Of a stretch of 14,457 bases of DNA, positions 1-7,400 are shown piece by piece. The position numbers and the translations under genes were made by a program. The first letter of the stretch is position 1. The number at the start of each line of letters is the position of its first letter. Under the pieces are notes generated by a model. The model worked only from the letters and a program-made list of their open reading frames with translations. It was not told where the DNA came from and made no database searches. Source of the stretch: JAIRQX01 sp031556255 (GTDB taxonomy: Bacteria > Chrysiogenota > Deferribacteres > Deferribacterales > JAISNW01); contig JAVBTI010000054.1 of the NCBI GenBank assembly GCA_031556255.1, positions 1-14,457 of the forward strand, given 5' to 3'.

Positions 1-61
1 ACAACTCCGCTTCTCGAAGTTTACCGATAATCTCTTCTGCGCTGTAATTCTTTTTAGACAC
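1..61 (-). CDS. IS3-family transposase OrfA, N-terminal fragment cut by the window edge
   Basis: The minus strand reads GTG followed by about 20 codons giving SKKNYSAEEIIGKLREAEL, the typical start of IS3-family OrfA proteins (helix-turn-helix Tnp_1 domain that binds the IS ends). A GGAGG ribosome binding site lies just upstream of the GTG. The gene runs off the left edge, so its length, the orfB frame and whether the element is intact cannot be judged. The gene starts about 70 bases inside the element's terminal inverted repeat, the usual position for orfA. Confidence 0.75.
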   Translation of the reverse strand, partial: MSKKNYSAEEIIGKLREAEL

Positions 62-130
62 AAATTCCTCCAGTTTCAGTTATTTACTACACTAACTTTC
101 AAACTGGTGCAACTTTCGGGGGGCAGGTCA
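1..130 (-). mobile_element. End of an IS3-family insertion sequence (orfA-proximal end)
   Basis: Read on the minus strand, the sequence from 130 begins TGACCTGCCCCCCGAAAGTT, an IS3-family terminal inverted repeat (starts TG, C-rich tract, then AAAGTTG). The orfA start follows at 61. The boundary at 130 is inferred from the repeat. The other end, and therefore the target-site duplication, lies outside the window. Confidence 0.65.
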
Positions 131-137
131 GTAATAG

Positions 138-174
138 AAAACCCCCTTAAGGCATATCAACCTCAAGGGGGTTT
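138..174 (-). terminator. Rho-independent terminator of the tRNA operon
   Basis: An inverted repeat AACCCCCTTAAGG / CCTCAAGGGGGTT (13 bp with one wobble or mismatch) encloses a loop of about 8 bases. On the minus strand the stem is followed by TTTT. It lies about 10 bases downstream of tRNA-Glu, where a terminator of the minus-strand tRNA transcript is expected, and directly abuts the IS end at 130. Confidence 0.8.
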
Positions 175-182
175 AATCTGAG

Positions 183-257
183 CGTCCCGTAGGGGATTTG
201 AACCCCTGTTGTCGACGTGAAAGGCCGATGTCCTGGGCCGAGCTAGACGAACGGGAC
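183..257 (-). tRNA. tRNA-Glu (anticodon TTC)
   Basis: The minus strand folds into a full cloverleaf. The 7-bp acceptor stem is GTCCCGT / ACGGGAC, the anticodon loop is CTTTCAC with anticodon TTC on a 5-bp stem containing one G-T pair, and the T arm is AGGGG-TTCAAAT-CCCCT. The discriminator base is G. The 3' CCA is not encoded (CTC follows), so it must be added after transcription. It lies 4 bases downstream of tRNA-Lys in the same transcript. Confidence 0.95.
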
Positions 258-261
258 AGTT

Positions 262-337
262 TGGTGAGCCGTGTAGGGATCGAACCTACGACCCACTGCT
301 TAAAAGGCAGTTGCTCTACCGTCTGAGCTAACGGCTC
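262..337 (-). tRNA. tRNA-Lys (anticodon TTT)
   Basis: The minus strand gives a canonical cloverleaf. The acceptor stem is GAGCCGT / ACGGCTC, the D arm contains TAGCTCAGACGGTAGAGCA, the anticodon arm is ACTGC-CTTTTAA-GCAGT (anticodon TTT) and the T arm is GTAGG-TTCGATC-CCTAC. The discriminator is A and, unlike the neighbouring tRNA-Glu, the 3' CCA is encoded (262-264). It is first in the two-tRNA transcript. Confidence 0.96.
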
Positions 338-377
338 ACTGTCAACATGCGAATATTTCGCACACATAGGAATTGTG

Positions 378-406
378 CTTATATCAAAGCGCGCTTCGTA
401 TGTCAA
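378..406 (-). promoter_or_regulatory. Sigma70-type promoter of the tRNA-Lys/tRNA-Glu operon
   Basis: On the minus strand a consensus -35 TTGACA (401-406) is followed after 17 bases by TATAAG (378-383), a 5/6 match to the -10 hexamer. The predicted start near 371 lies about 35 bases before the mature 5' end of tRNA-Lys. The leader contains the inverted repeat GCACA...TGTGC. This near-ideal spacing is typical of stable-RNA promoters. Confidence 0.8.
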
Positions 407-434
407 TATTTTTTTTCAATAATTACACAGATAA

Positions 435-842
435 TTATATCGAGGCAGCAATTGCCGCATTTACACTGCGGATTCCTTTCAGCGCGGAGAGTGCTTCCTC
501 AAGCTTTTTCAGCCGCCCTGCCTCCCCTTTCACCACAAGACATTCGAGACAAACCTCATGGGAGACGTGTACGTGAGTCGTACATATGATTACGTCGCCA
601 AAATCGTGTTGAAGCGATGTCAGCCCGCCGGTGATGTCGTTTCCGTGGTGATCATACATCAGCGTAATGCTGCCGCATACTTCTCCCGCCCCTTCCTGCC
701 AATGGCTCGACGTGATATAGTCGCGGACAAGCTGGCGAATGGCAAGGGATCTGTTGGGCAGCCCCGTACGTTCTATCCACCTGTCAAACTGTTCCAGCAA
801 CTGTTCCGGCATAGCCACGCCGAACCGGGTTAATTTCTCCAT
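435..842 (-). CDS. nikR: NikR-like nickel-responsive transcriptional regulator
   Basis: This 135-residue protein matches NikR in length and layout. An N-terminal ribbon-helix-helix DNA-binding domain (about residues 1-46, starting EKLTRFGVAMPEQLLEQFD) is followed by an ACT-like metal-sensing domain. The square-planar nickel ligands of NikR are all visible: His79, His90 and His92 (HVH) and Cys98 (CLECLVVKG). NikR tetramers bind palindromic operators when nickel-loaded and usually repress nickel uptake. The ATG at 842 is preceded by a purine-rich GAGGGGGA tract. No nickel transporter, hydrogenase or urease gene is nearby, so its target lies elsewhere. No terminator is seen between its stop and the tRNA promoter. 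The call is firm; the regulated genes are unknown. Confidence 0.9.
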   Translation of the reverse strand: MEKLTRFGVAMPEQLLEQFDRWIERTGLPNRSLAIRQLVRDYITSSHWQEGAGEVCGSITLMYDHHGNDITGGLTSLQHDFGDVIICTTHVHVSHEVCLECLVVKGEAGRLKKLEEALSALKGIRSVNAAIAASI

Positions 843-864
843 GATTTACATCCCCCTCATGAAA

Positions 865-893
865 AATATCACATAAACCGTGTGCCGGGTCAA
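865..893 (-). promoter_or_regulatory. Candidate nikR promoter
   Basis: On the minus strand TTGACC (888-893) is followed after 17 bases by GATATT (865-870), 5/6 and 4/6 matches to sigma70 hexamers, ending 22 bases before the nikR ATG. I saw no convincing NikR-type palindrome (GTATGA-N16-TCATAC) here, so autoregulation is not supported by the sequence. Confidence 0.45.
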
Positions 894-904
894 GTGGGGA
901 AAAA

Positions 905-1160
905 TAATGAGGAGTGTTGTCGCGTCGTGACGGCCCGGTACAGGACCGGGCCTATAAGCCGGAAGTCCCTCTTGGGGGACTTTAGGAAGTTGTTTTTGCA
1001 GAAACCAAGTGCCTTTAAGGAGCACACCTGTATGCGCACTGGATTTTCGGCCACCCTGATCCGGCAGCATGGTGCCGGCTGCGGATGTCCGACGCCAAAG
1101 CGCTTCGCGGACGGAGCGCAACCGTGATCGTATGCTAATCGCGCACAGATGCGTGATTTA
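905..1160. other. Gene-free region with several strong hairpins; possible structured RNA or element remnant
   Basis: The 339 bases between nikR and flgA (843-1181) hold no reading frame that resembles a protein, but contain a series of inverted repeats: GGCCCGGT/ACCGGGCC (932-939/945-952), AAGTCCC/GGGACTT (963-969/976-982), CCGGCA/TGCCGG (1061-1066/1073-1078) and AATCGCGCA/TGCGTGATT (1137-1145/1150-1158, perfect only on the plus strand if G-T is allowed). I compared it by eye with 6S RNA, tmRNA, RNase P RNA, SRP RNA and cobalamin riboswitches and recognised none. None of the hairpins has a T-run that would make it a clear terminator. Confidence 0.4.
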
Positions 1161-1181
1161 TAGGTCGGTTTGCGGCCAGCG

Positions 1182-2030
1182 TTAATTCACAACAGCTCTG
1201 CCGTTGCCTTCATACACGGCGGACAACACCACCCCCGACACAGGGTTGCGAACAGGGAAACTTTTTCCCACCACTGCGTTCCCTTCCGCGATGCCCGATA
1301 TTTCAAGCTTAATATTGCCGTTATTGTAGACTATCAGCACCGTGTCGCCCTTAACTCTTTCCGGCTTAAGTTCCGCCATATCCATGGTTACGGCGCGCCC
1401 TTTCGGGAAAGCTCTGGCAGCTATCAGTCCTTTCGGGTTTTTCAGCAGTTCTCCCCGCAGATTTGTCACATCCACAAGCATTTTTTCAGTCTTTTCCGTG
1501 AGATCGTCCCCCGGCCGCACGCGTTCTGTGAGAACGTACCCTTCCTCAAACACTTTCACCACATATGAAAGACTGTTCTTTGCGCTCTCTGTCCTAATAT
1601 ATCCCTGCGCGGAGCCGGTCTTTTTGACATCCGCTTCCAGCCGGTGGGTTGTTTCCGGCGCGATGTAGATATCCCTGCCCGTCTTTACTGATTCCACGCG
1701 GATTTCTTTATCCGGATAAGCCTCCGAGTAGAGGGCGGTGAGCTCCTGCCGCACCGTTTCCTCGGAAAGCCTGTAGCCAGCCCGGGTAACAATATAGACA
1801 GGATCCATGGCTGTGGCGGACAGCCCCGTCCGTTTCAGAGCGGCGTTGACCACGTTTGATGGGAGTATGCGCCGGTCTCCCGGTTGGAAGCCGCACTGCA
1901 CGGGAAACGCAGGATACTCGTCTCCCAGGAGTTCATGCAGATGGGCGCAATCTCCGTTTATCTCCACTTCCGAAGCGTAACAGGCCGCTGCGTACATAGT
2001 GAGTATCATGGCGATCACCGCTTTTTTCAT
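1182..2030 (-). CDS. flgA: FlgA, flagellar P-ring assembly chaperone
   Basis: FlgA is a periplasmic chaperone needed for polymerising FlgI into the P ring around the flagellar rod. The 282-residue product starts with a signal peptide (MKKAVIAMILTMYAAACYA, likely cleavage before Ser20). Its C-terminal half carries the SAF/FlgA domain, with the typical ending of about 40 residues: G-I-A-E-G-N-A-V-V-G followed by F-P-V-R-N-P-V-S-G-V-V. Cys28 and Cys46 in the mature N-terminal part could pair. It is the last gene of the operon lipoprotein-flgF-flgG-flgA and starts 18 bases after the flgG stop. The ring genes flgH and flgI, which often follow flgA, are not here. The family is clear from the C-terminus; the N-terminal half is more diverged. 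Confidence 0.85.
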   Translation of the reverse strand: MKKAVIAMILTMYAAACYASEVEINGDCAHLHELLGDEYPAFPVQCGFQPGDRRILPSNVVNAALKRTGLSATAMDPVYIVTRAGYRLSEETVRQELTALYSEAYPDKEIRVESVKTGRDIYIAPETTHRLEADVKKTGSAQGYIRTESAKNSLSYVVKVFEEGYVLTERVRPGDDLTEKTEKMLVDVTNLRGELLKNPKGLIAARAFPKGRAVTMDMAELKPERVKGDTVLIVYNNGNIKLEISGIAEGNAVVGKSFPVRNPVSGVVLSAVYEGNGRAVVN

Positions 2031-2048
2031 ATTATCACCCGGTAATTA

Positions 2049-2837
2049 TTACCGTTTCAATCCGTTTGCAATCTGGAGCATTTCGTCGCTGGTCTGGATC
2101 ACTTTGGAGTCCATCTCGTAAGCTCGCTGGGCGGTGATCATATTGACCATCTCGTCGACTACGTTTACGTTGCTCATCTCCAGATAGAATTGACGCAGGA
2201 CGCCGAAACCGTCTTCGCCGGGGATCGAAACCTGTGGAGTGCCGCTCGCTCCGGATTCAACATAGAGGTTCTCGCCGATCGACTTCAATCCTGAGGGGTT
2301 GATGAAGCGGGTTATCTCAATCTGTCCGAGTTCCGTCTCTTCTGTCTCCCCCGGGAGGTAGACCGACCATATCCCGTCCTCGCTGACACTCAGCTCCAGT
2401 GCGTTTTCAGGTACATTAATATTGGGGAACAGAAGGTACCCCTGAGGGGTGGTTACGTTGCCGTCGGCGTCAATCTTGAACGCACCCTGCCTTGTGTAGC
2501 CTATCGTTCCGTCGGGGAGCTGTACCTGAAAAAATCCCTCGCCCTGTATCATTACGTCGAGCTGGTTTTCAGTAAACTGAAAGCTGCCCTGGGTGAAGAT
2601 CTTTTCGATCGCCACCACGTTCACGCCCATTCCTTCCTGGACGCCGGTGGGGTGGTCTACCCCCGCCGCGGTCAGCGAGCCTGCCGCCTTCAGTTCCTGA
2701 TACATGAGGTCTTCGAAGATAATACGCCCCTTTTTGAACCCCGCCGTATTGACGTTAGCCAGGTTATTGGCGGTGTTGTCGATATTTTTCTGCTGGGCGC
2801 TCATCCCCGTCGCCCCTGTGTAAAGTGATCTGATCAT
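2049..2837 (-). CDS. flgG: FlgG, flagellar distal rod protein
   Basis: FlgG polymerises into the distal rod, the drive shaft crossing peptidoglycan and outer membrane. The 262-residue length is normal for the family. The N-terminus MIRSLYTGATGMSAQQKNID leads into the hallmark NNLANVNTAGFKK rod-protein motif (about residues 24-36). The middle holds the FlgG D1 segment (GEGFFQVQLPDG..GYTRQGAFKID), and the C-terminus has the conserved SNVNVVDEMVNMITAQRAYE stretch followed by a coiled-coil end (KVIQTSDEMLQIANGLKR). An AGGAG site precedes the ATG. It lies 24 bases downstream of flgF, consistent with one transcript. Confidence 0.97.
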   Translation of the reverse strand: MIRSLYTGATGMSAQQKNIDNTANNLANVNTAGFKKGRIIFEDLMYQELKAAGSLTAAGVDHPTGVQEGMGVNVVAIEKIFTQGSFQFTENQLDVMIQGEGFFQVQLPDGTIGYTRQGAFKIDADGNVTTPQGYLLFPNINVPENALELSVSEDGIWSVYLPGETEETELGQIEITRFINPSGLKSIGENLYVESGASGTPQVSIPGEDGFGVLRQFYLEMSNVNVVDEMVNMITAQRAYEMDSKVIQTSDEMLQIANGLKR

Positions 2838-2861
2838 AATTTATAGTCTCCTGACTTATTC

Positions 2862-3623
2862 TCACATCTTCGCTATGGCTGTGGCCGCCTGCTCGTTCAT
2901 ACTGTCATAAGTATGTACGACCTTCTGGTAGAGCTCGAAGCCGCGTATGGCGTCTATCATCCGCACCATCTCCATGATGGGGTCGACGTTACTAGATTCC
3001 ACATAGCCCTGCGTCACGGTGGCGTTCTCCGGCACTGTGGGCAGGGTGTCCACCGCCGTGTAGAGGTTGCGTCCGACTTTCTGCAAATATTCCGGCTCAT
3101 CGAAATGAGCTACATCTATCTGCGCTATAGGTGCGTTGTTTATATGCACCGTACCGTCGCTCGTTATGTCCATATATCTGTTGTCGGGCGGAATAACGAT
3201 AGGTGCGCCGGTGTTTCTGTCCAGAAGGTTGAATCCGTCCCGGGTAACAAGCTCTCCGTTGCTGTTCATCGTAAATTCGCCGTCCCGCGTATAGCGCACC
3301 CCCCATGGGGTATCCACCGCGAAAAAATTCTTTGTATCCTGCAAAGCAAGGTCGAATGAGTTTCCCGTCTGCTTGAAATGCCCCATCTCAAAATCGGTGG
3401 TGACGTCGTCCAACTTAACGGATGAATTTATGGTTCTGTTGTATAGGGTCTTTTGTATCCAGTTCTGGGGGTAGCGGTTGTCCACCGGGCGATAATCGCT
3501 GAATATCGCCAGCTCCTTTTTGAACCCGTTCGTGTTGATGTTGGCAACATTATTGGAAATGATGTCCAGACGCTGCTGTTGCATCAACAGGCCGCTGGTG
3601 GCCACATATAAACCGTTCTGCAT
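2862..3623 (-). CDS. flgF: FlgF, flagellar proximal rod protein
   Basis: This 253-residue protein belongs to the flagellar rod family and precedes flgG, the standard flgF position. It has the N-terminal rod motif NNVANINTNGFKKE (about residues 24-37), the central DTKNFFAVDTPWGVRYTRDG segment and the C-terminal SSNVDPIMEMVRMIDAIRGF motif with a coiled-coil tail. FlgF forms part of the proximal rod in the periplasm. Its GGAGG site overlaps the stop codon of the upstream lipoprotein gene (9-base gap), so translation of the two is probably coupled. The FlgF-versus-FlgG distinction rests on order and on FlgG being the closer match to the distal rod protein. Confidence 0.93.
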   Translation of the reverse strand: MQNGLYVATSGLLMQQQRLDIISNNVANINTNGFKKELAIFSDYRPVDNRYPQNWIQKTLYNRTINSSVKLDDVTTDFEMGHFKQTGNSFDLALQDTKNFFAVDTPWGVRYTRDGEFTMNSNGELVTRDGFNLLDRNTGAPIVIPPDNRYMDITSDGTVHINNAPIAQIDVAHFDEPEYLQKVGRNLYTAVDTLPTVPENATVTQGYVESSNVDPIMEMVRMIDAIRGFELYQKVVHTYDSMNEQAATAIAKM

Positions 3624-3632
3624 TCCTGCCTC

Positions 3633-4247
3633 CTATGAAAACGCCTGAGGCAGAGCCTCGTGGAAGATACGTTCAAAGCCTTTCAGCGTCAAGTATTTCA
3701 CCGGGCGTGCCGATTTGGACGGCTGATAATAAAAATTGCTGTCCGATTTGCTGATAACGGTGGTTTTGGTGAAAAACACCGGTGTCTCGTCCGGTTCCAG
3801 AATCGTCAGCGCTATGGCCGAGCTGTTCTTACCGTGTACCGTCTGGGGCGATTCGGCCACATCCACCACTATTATATAGTCGGCCTTGTTCGGCGAATCC
3901 ACCGTGTAGCCGTAATTATTGAACCTGAGGTAGCTTTCGATCATGCGGGAATAGGTTTCATCGTATTGTTTTGCGTTATAGGGGTCGGTATAAATGACCG
4001 GCATAATATAATACGCGCAGTTTTCCGGCAGCACCTGGAAGGGGCGCACGGCAAACGATTCGAACCTGGCGTCCGTCTTGTCATATAATAATGAGGAGAA
4101 GTTGGTATTCATTTCCACCAGAAGGGCAATCTGCCACGCTCCGGTCTCTATCCCCATAACGGGGTTGTAAACCATCTCCAGATCACTGGGTGACGTACAT
4201 GACACGCATATCACAAAAGCCAGAAGGATAGGCATTTTCTTAAACAT
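3633..4247 (-). CDS. Unrecognised lipoprotein, first gene of the flagellar flgFGA operon
   Basis: I do not recognise this 204-residue protein. The ATG at 4247 is chosen because AGGAGG sits five bases upstream and because a sigma54 promoter lies at 4270-4285; a longer frame opening at 4286 would start inside or before that promoter. The N-terminus MFKKMPILLAFVICVSC is a lipoprotein signal ending at Cys17, although Cys at -3 is unusual for a lipobox. The rest is a soluble alpha/beta-looking domain with YYIMPVIYTDPYNAKQYDET in the middle and a KADYIIVVDVAES strand. There are no transmembrane segments after the signal. Cotranscription with flgF (9-base gap) suggests a role in the envelope part of the flagellum or its assembly, which is inference only. 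Confidence 0.75.
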   Translation of the reverse strand: MFKKMPILLAFVICVSCTSPSDLEMVYNPVMGIETGAWQIALLVEMNTNFSSLLYDKTDARFESFAVRPFQVLPENCAYYIMPVIYTDPYNAKQYDETYSRMIESYLRFNNYGYTVDSPNKADYIIVVDVAESPQTVHGKNSSAIALTILEPDETPVFFTKTTVISKSDSNFYYQPSKSARPVKYLTLKGFERIFHEALPQAFS

Positions 4248-4269
4248 TTTTTCCTCCTGACGAAATGAA

Positions 4270-4285
4270 AGCAATAAGCGTGCCA
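4270..4285 (-). promoter_or_regulatory. Sigma54 (RpoN) -24/-12 promoter of the lipoprotein-flgF-flgG-flgA operon
   Basis: On the minus strand the sequence TGGCACGCTTATTGCT matches the sigma54 consensus TGGCACG-N4-TTGCW exactly, with the invariant GG and GC the proper distance apart. The predicted start near 4259 lies just upstream of the AGGAGG site and about 12 bases before the ATG at 4247. Sigma54 control of rod and hook genes is well known in many flagellated bacteria. An enhancer-binding activator would have to bind upstream, inside the dmsA leader or coding region; no site was identified. Confidence 0.85.
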
Positions 4286-4315
4286 AAAAAATTATAAAAC
4301 ACCTGCGCTAATCTA

Positions 4316-4343
4316 TTGACACTCGTTTTTATGGAATTATTGT
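4316..4343 (+). promoter_or_regulatory. Candidate sigma70-type promoter of the dmsAB-like operon
   Basis: TTGACA (4316-4321) is a perfect -35 hexamer. After 16 bases comes TATTGT (4338-4343), a weak -10; TATTAG at 4343-4348 would give an overlong spacer of 21. The start would lie near 4350, leaving a leader of about 150 bases. The perfect -35 with a poor -10 would suit an activator-dependent promoter. A near-match to the CRP/FNR-family site (TGTGA-N6-CCACA, 4457-4472) lies far downstream in the leader, an odd place for activation. Confidence 0.45.
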
Positions 4344-4374
4344 ATTAGTACTTAACAATTCCAATGGAGGTGGG

Positions 4375-4389
4375 ATGTTAATCTATTGA
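4375..4389 (+). other. Possible four-codon leader ORF in the dmsA 5' leader
   Basis: ATG TTA ATC TAT TGA (Met-Leu-Ile-Tyr-stop) sits four bases after a GGAGG tract at 4366-4370, well upstream of the dmsA start at 4498. The Shine-Dalgarno quality is as good as that of real genes here. It may be a regulatory minimal ORF or a chance occurrence. Confidence 0.2.
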
Positions 4390-4497
4390 AAAATATGAAT
4401 ATATCGTTCAGCAAAACCATATTGCACTGCTTAACTATCGTGCCTATGCACGTTAGTGTGACTTTTACCACATTTCAATTTCTAAGGAGGAAGACAA

Positions 4498-7400
4498 ATG
4501 AAGATTCTCAATGGAACCGACCGTTTCGGAGATCTTACAAGGCGCGGGTTCCTTTCAGCAACCGTCGCGCTGGGCGCATCAGCGGCACTTTACGGCTGTG
4601 CCAAAGATGATGGAGGGACTTATGTTATTGGTGAAGGCGGAGACACAAACCCGCCGGTGCCTGATGTGTCCACCAACGATTATTACTACGGGACCGGCGG
4701 GCACAACTGTGGGGCGAGATGCCTCACAAAAGCCTGGGTGAAAGACGGTAGAATCGTTCGTATCACCACATCCGATAATGTCACCGAGAACGGGGCTCCA
4801 CAGGATCCCGACAGCCAGAACAACACCGAGTCCCGTGCGTGTTCAAGATGCCGTTCCTACAAACTCAGGCTTTACCATCCCGGCCGCCTGAAGTACCCGC
4901 TGAAACAGACTAAAAAACGCGGCGATCTCACCGGTTTCATACGCATCAGCTATGAGCAGGCATGGAACGAGATCTCCCGCAAACATAAAAAAATCATCGA
5001 AAAGTATGGTATAGAGGCGATCCATTCCCTGTACGCCTGTGGGAACTACTCCGGTGCATACCAGGGCGCGGGCGCGAACGGCCCGTGGAACTCCCGCCAG
5101 GGCACCGGCTATCTGCTGAACATGCTGGGCGGCGCGACGGGCTACTATTCCAACTACAGTTTCCATCAGCAGGGCACCTTCGGCACCTTCTACACGGGCT
5201 ACGGCACAATGGCCGGCACCAGCCCCACCCCCAACGACATCGCCACCCTGACGAAGACGGTAGTGCTGTGGGGTTCCAATTGCTTCTCTACCGTGAACTC
5301 CTCCGCCAACCCCGGCATTCAGGCGTACAGGAAGATGAGGGAGAGAACCGGCACCAAAGTCATATTCATCGGCCCGATGTTCTCCGATCAGGGGATCAAT
5401 GTGGCCACCGAATGGATACAGATGCGCGCCTACACCGATGCCGCGTTAATCTGCGGGATGATGCACGAGATGCTCATAAATACGTTCAACACCGACGGCT
5501 CTATAAAAAGCGACTCCTGGCTCAACGTGGACTATATTGACTCAATGGTTCACGGCTTCTTCGACTCCCCCGGCTATTGGCTGAATAAAACTAACGGTGT
5601 CATGACCATGAACGACAAGGCTGACGACCCCGGTGACGGTTCCGTGTGGATAAACGAGGTTCCCGCCGGTAAATCACTTTCCGCCTATATTCTGGGCAGC
5701 GGTGACGACCGCCTGACACAGGCCGCGTACTCCGCCGCCAACAACTATACCGCACAACAATATGCCCTTAAGCAGACGAAAAGGAATGCGGGCGTGTGTT
5801 CTTATGTCCCCGCACAGGGTGCTGCAAATACGAAATATAGTCTCAAGAAAGATTTCGAAAAAGCCAAAGATGCCGCCTGGGCCGAGGCGATCACCGGTGT
5901 GAAAGCTTCCAAAATCCAGGAACTGGCCAGGCTTTACTGCACCGAAGCGGCACACCCGCTTTACAGCGAATACTGCGGCGGTCAGCAGAAGCAGGCGGAA
6001 GGGTGCAACAACATGTTTGCCGTCCAGGCGCTCAACATTATCACCCAGACCTACGGGAAAACCGGTGAATCATACGACCGCGGCAAGCCCGCAATTCAGA
6101 GTTCCAAAGTGGCAACGGTGGATCAGTTGCCTGATATGGACCTGTACAGGCCGTCCACATACGACGTATCGCCCCCGACACCGTTTGCGTCCTGCACTAT
6201 GTGGCACAACTCGGTGAAGTTCGGCTTCGGCGATCAGCTCACGGCAAACGGCTATACCGCCAAATATATTCCTGACTGGAACGTGGCCGACATCGGTACC
6301 GGCAAGGTTTATCACGACGACGGCGGTTCCAAGGCGCTGGTGAAAATGAAGCGCAACGCCGACGGCAGTTACGTTGTGCGGACCGACGGCGAATATGCCG
6401 GCTACTACGACTGGGAAGTGGGCGCCGACGGCAAGCCCATATACTCCGGCTACAGGATGATCTATAATATGGGCGGCAACATTCCCGTGAATCAGCACCA
6501 GAATGCCAACGACAACTCCGACATGCTGGCCTGCCTCCCTCTCGGTTCCGCAGACCCGGATAATGCTGACACATTTTGCATAGTGAACTTCGACCTCTTC
6601 ATCTCCCCCAGCCCGCGCTGGAGTGACTATGTGCTTCCCGCCGCCACAGTCTGGGAAATGGAGAACCGGATGACGGACGTCGATTTCGGCAATATCGTCA
6701 TGATGCCTGTGGTAAGCGCGCCTCCGGGCGAATCTGTGGACACCTATTCATCCATAATACAGTTCCTGCAGGAGTACGAGAAGATCGATTCCACCGCCAA
6801 AGCGAACAAGGTCACGGAACTGTTCATAGGCAAGGACAGCGCAAGCTCCACCTTCTTCCCCGACGACACATATATGAAGAAGTTCAAACGCGCATACAAC
6901 CGCCGCGCCTCCACGTATGCCAACAACGCCAACAGCAGATACTACGGCAAAACTTTCGAAGAGGCGCTCAAAGTTCAGTATGTGGCCAGGACGCCGGTCG
7001 CGGACGGGGTCAGCACATTAAAGAAAAATGAGCTTCGTACCTATGTCGACAACTACCTCTCGCTGGATAACACAACGAGGAAAAACACTCCGTTCTTTCC
7101 AGTGGATTCCGCTTCCGCAGCTATTGCTATCGGCAATGCCGGCAACCGGAACTACGGCAGCCAGAGCAACGTCGCAGACATTGTCTCGTATCCGCCCGAC
7201 GTTACGGTGCCGAACGTGCCGAACAAGGCACTCCTTTACTGCGAACTTTATGTGTTCCAGTATGAAAACCGTTTCCGTAAATGGCACGGCTATCTGCCGA
7301 AGGAACAGCGCGGCCAGAAAAACAAAGACCAGGAAGACGATCCGATAATTTATCCTATCATGATGTATTTCCCATACGAGGACTACTTCATGGAGGCCTA

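Noticed and set aside
1041..1060. AGGGTGGCCG shared (minus strand) with 12597-12606, suggestive of IS21-type end repeats
   Set aside because: A shared 10-mer is expected by chance many times in a 14-kb window, and no IS21 genes or further repeats are visible.
846..1127. Overlapping open frames on both strands (91 and 81 codons) between nikR and flgA
   Set aside because: Neither has a recognisable domain, a good ribosome site or sensible composition. They cross the hairpin region and look like chance openings.
4291..4296. TATAAT on the minus strand upstream of the flagellar operon as a sigma70 -10 box
   Set aside because: No -35 hexamer lies at a workable distance, and the sigma54 element just downstream explains the operon better.
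4457..4472. CRP/FNR-family-like site TGTGA-N6-CCACA upstream of the dmsA-like gene
   Set aside because: It lies about 25 bases before the ATG and downstream of the only plausible promoter, leaving no room for activation. It could be a repressor site but is unsupported.
4386..4610. 74-codon plus-strand frame overlapping the dmsA-like start
   Set aside because: It lacks a ribosome site, shows no homology and overlaps the real gene, whose Tat signal and Shine-Dalgarno site fix the correct start at 4498.
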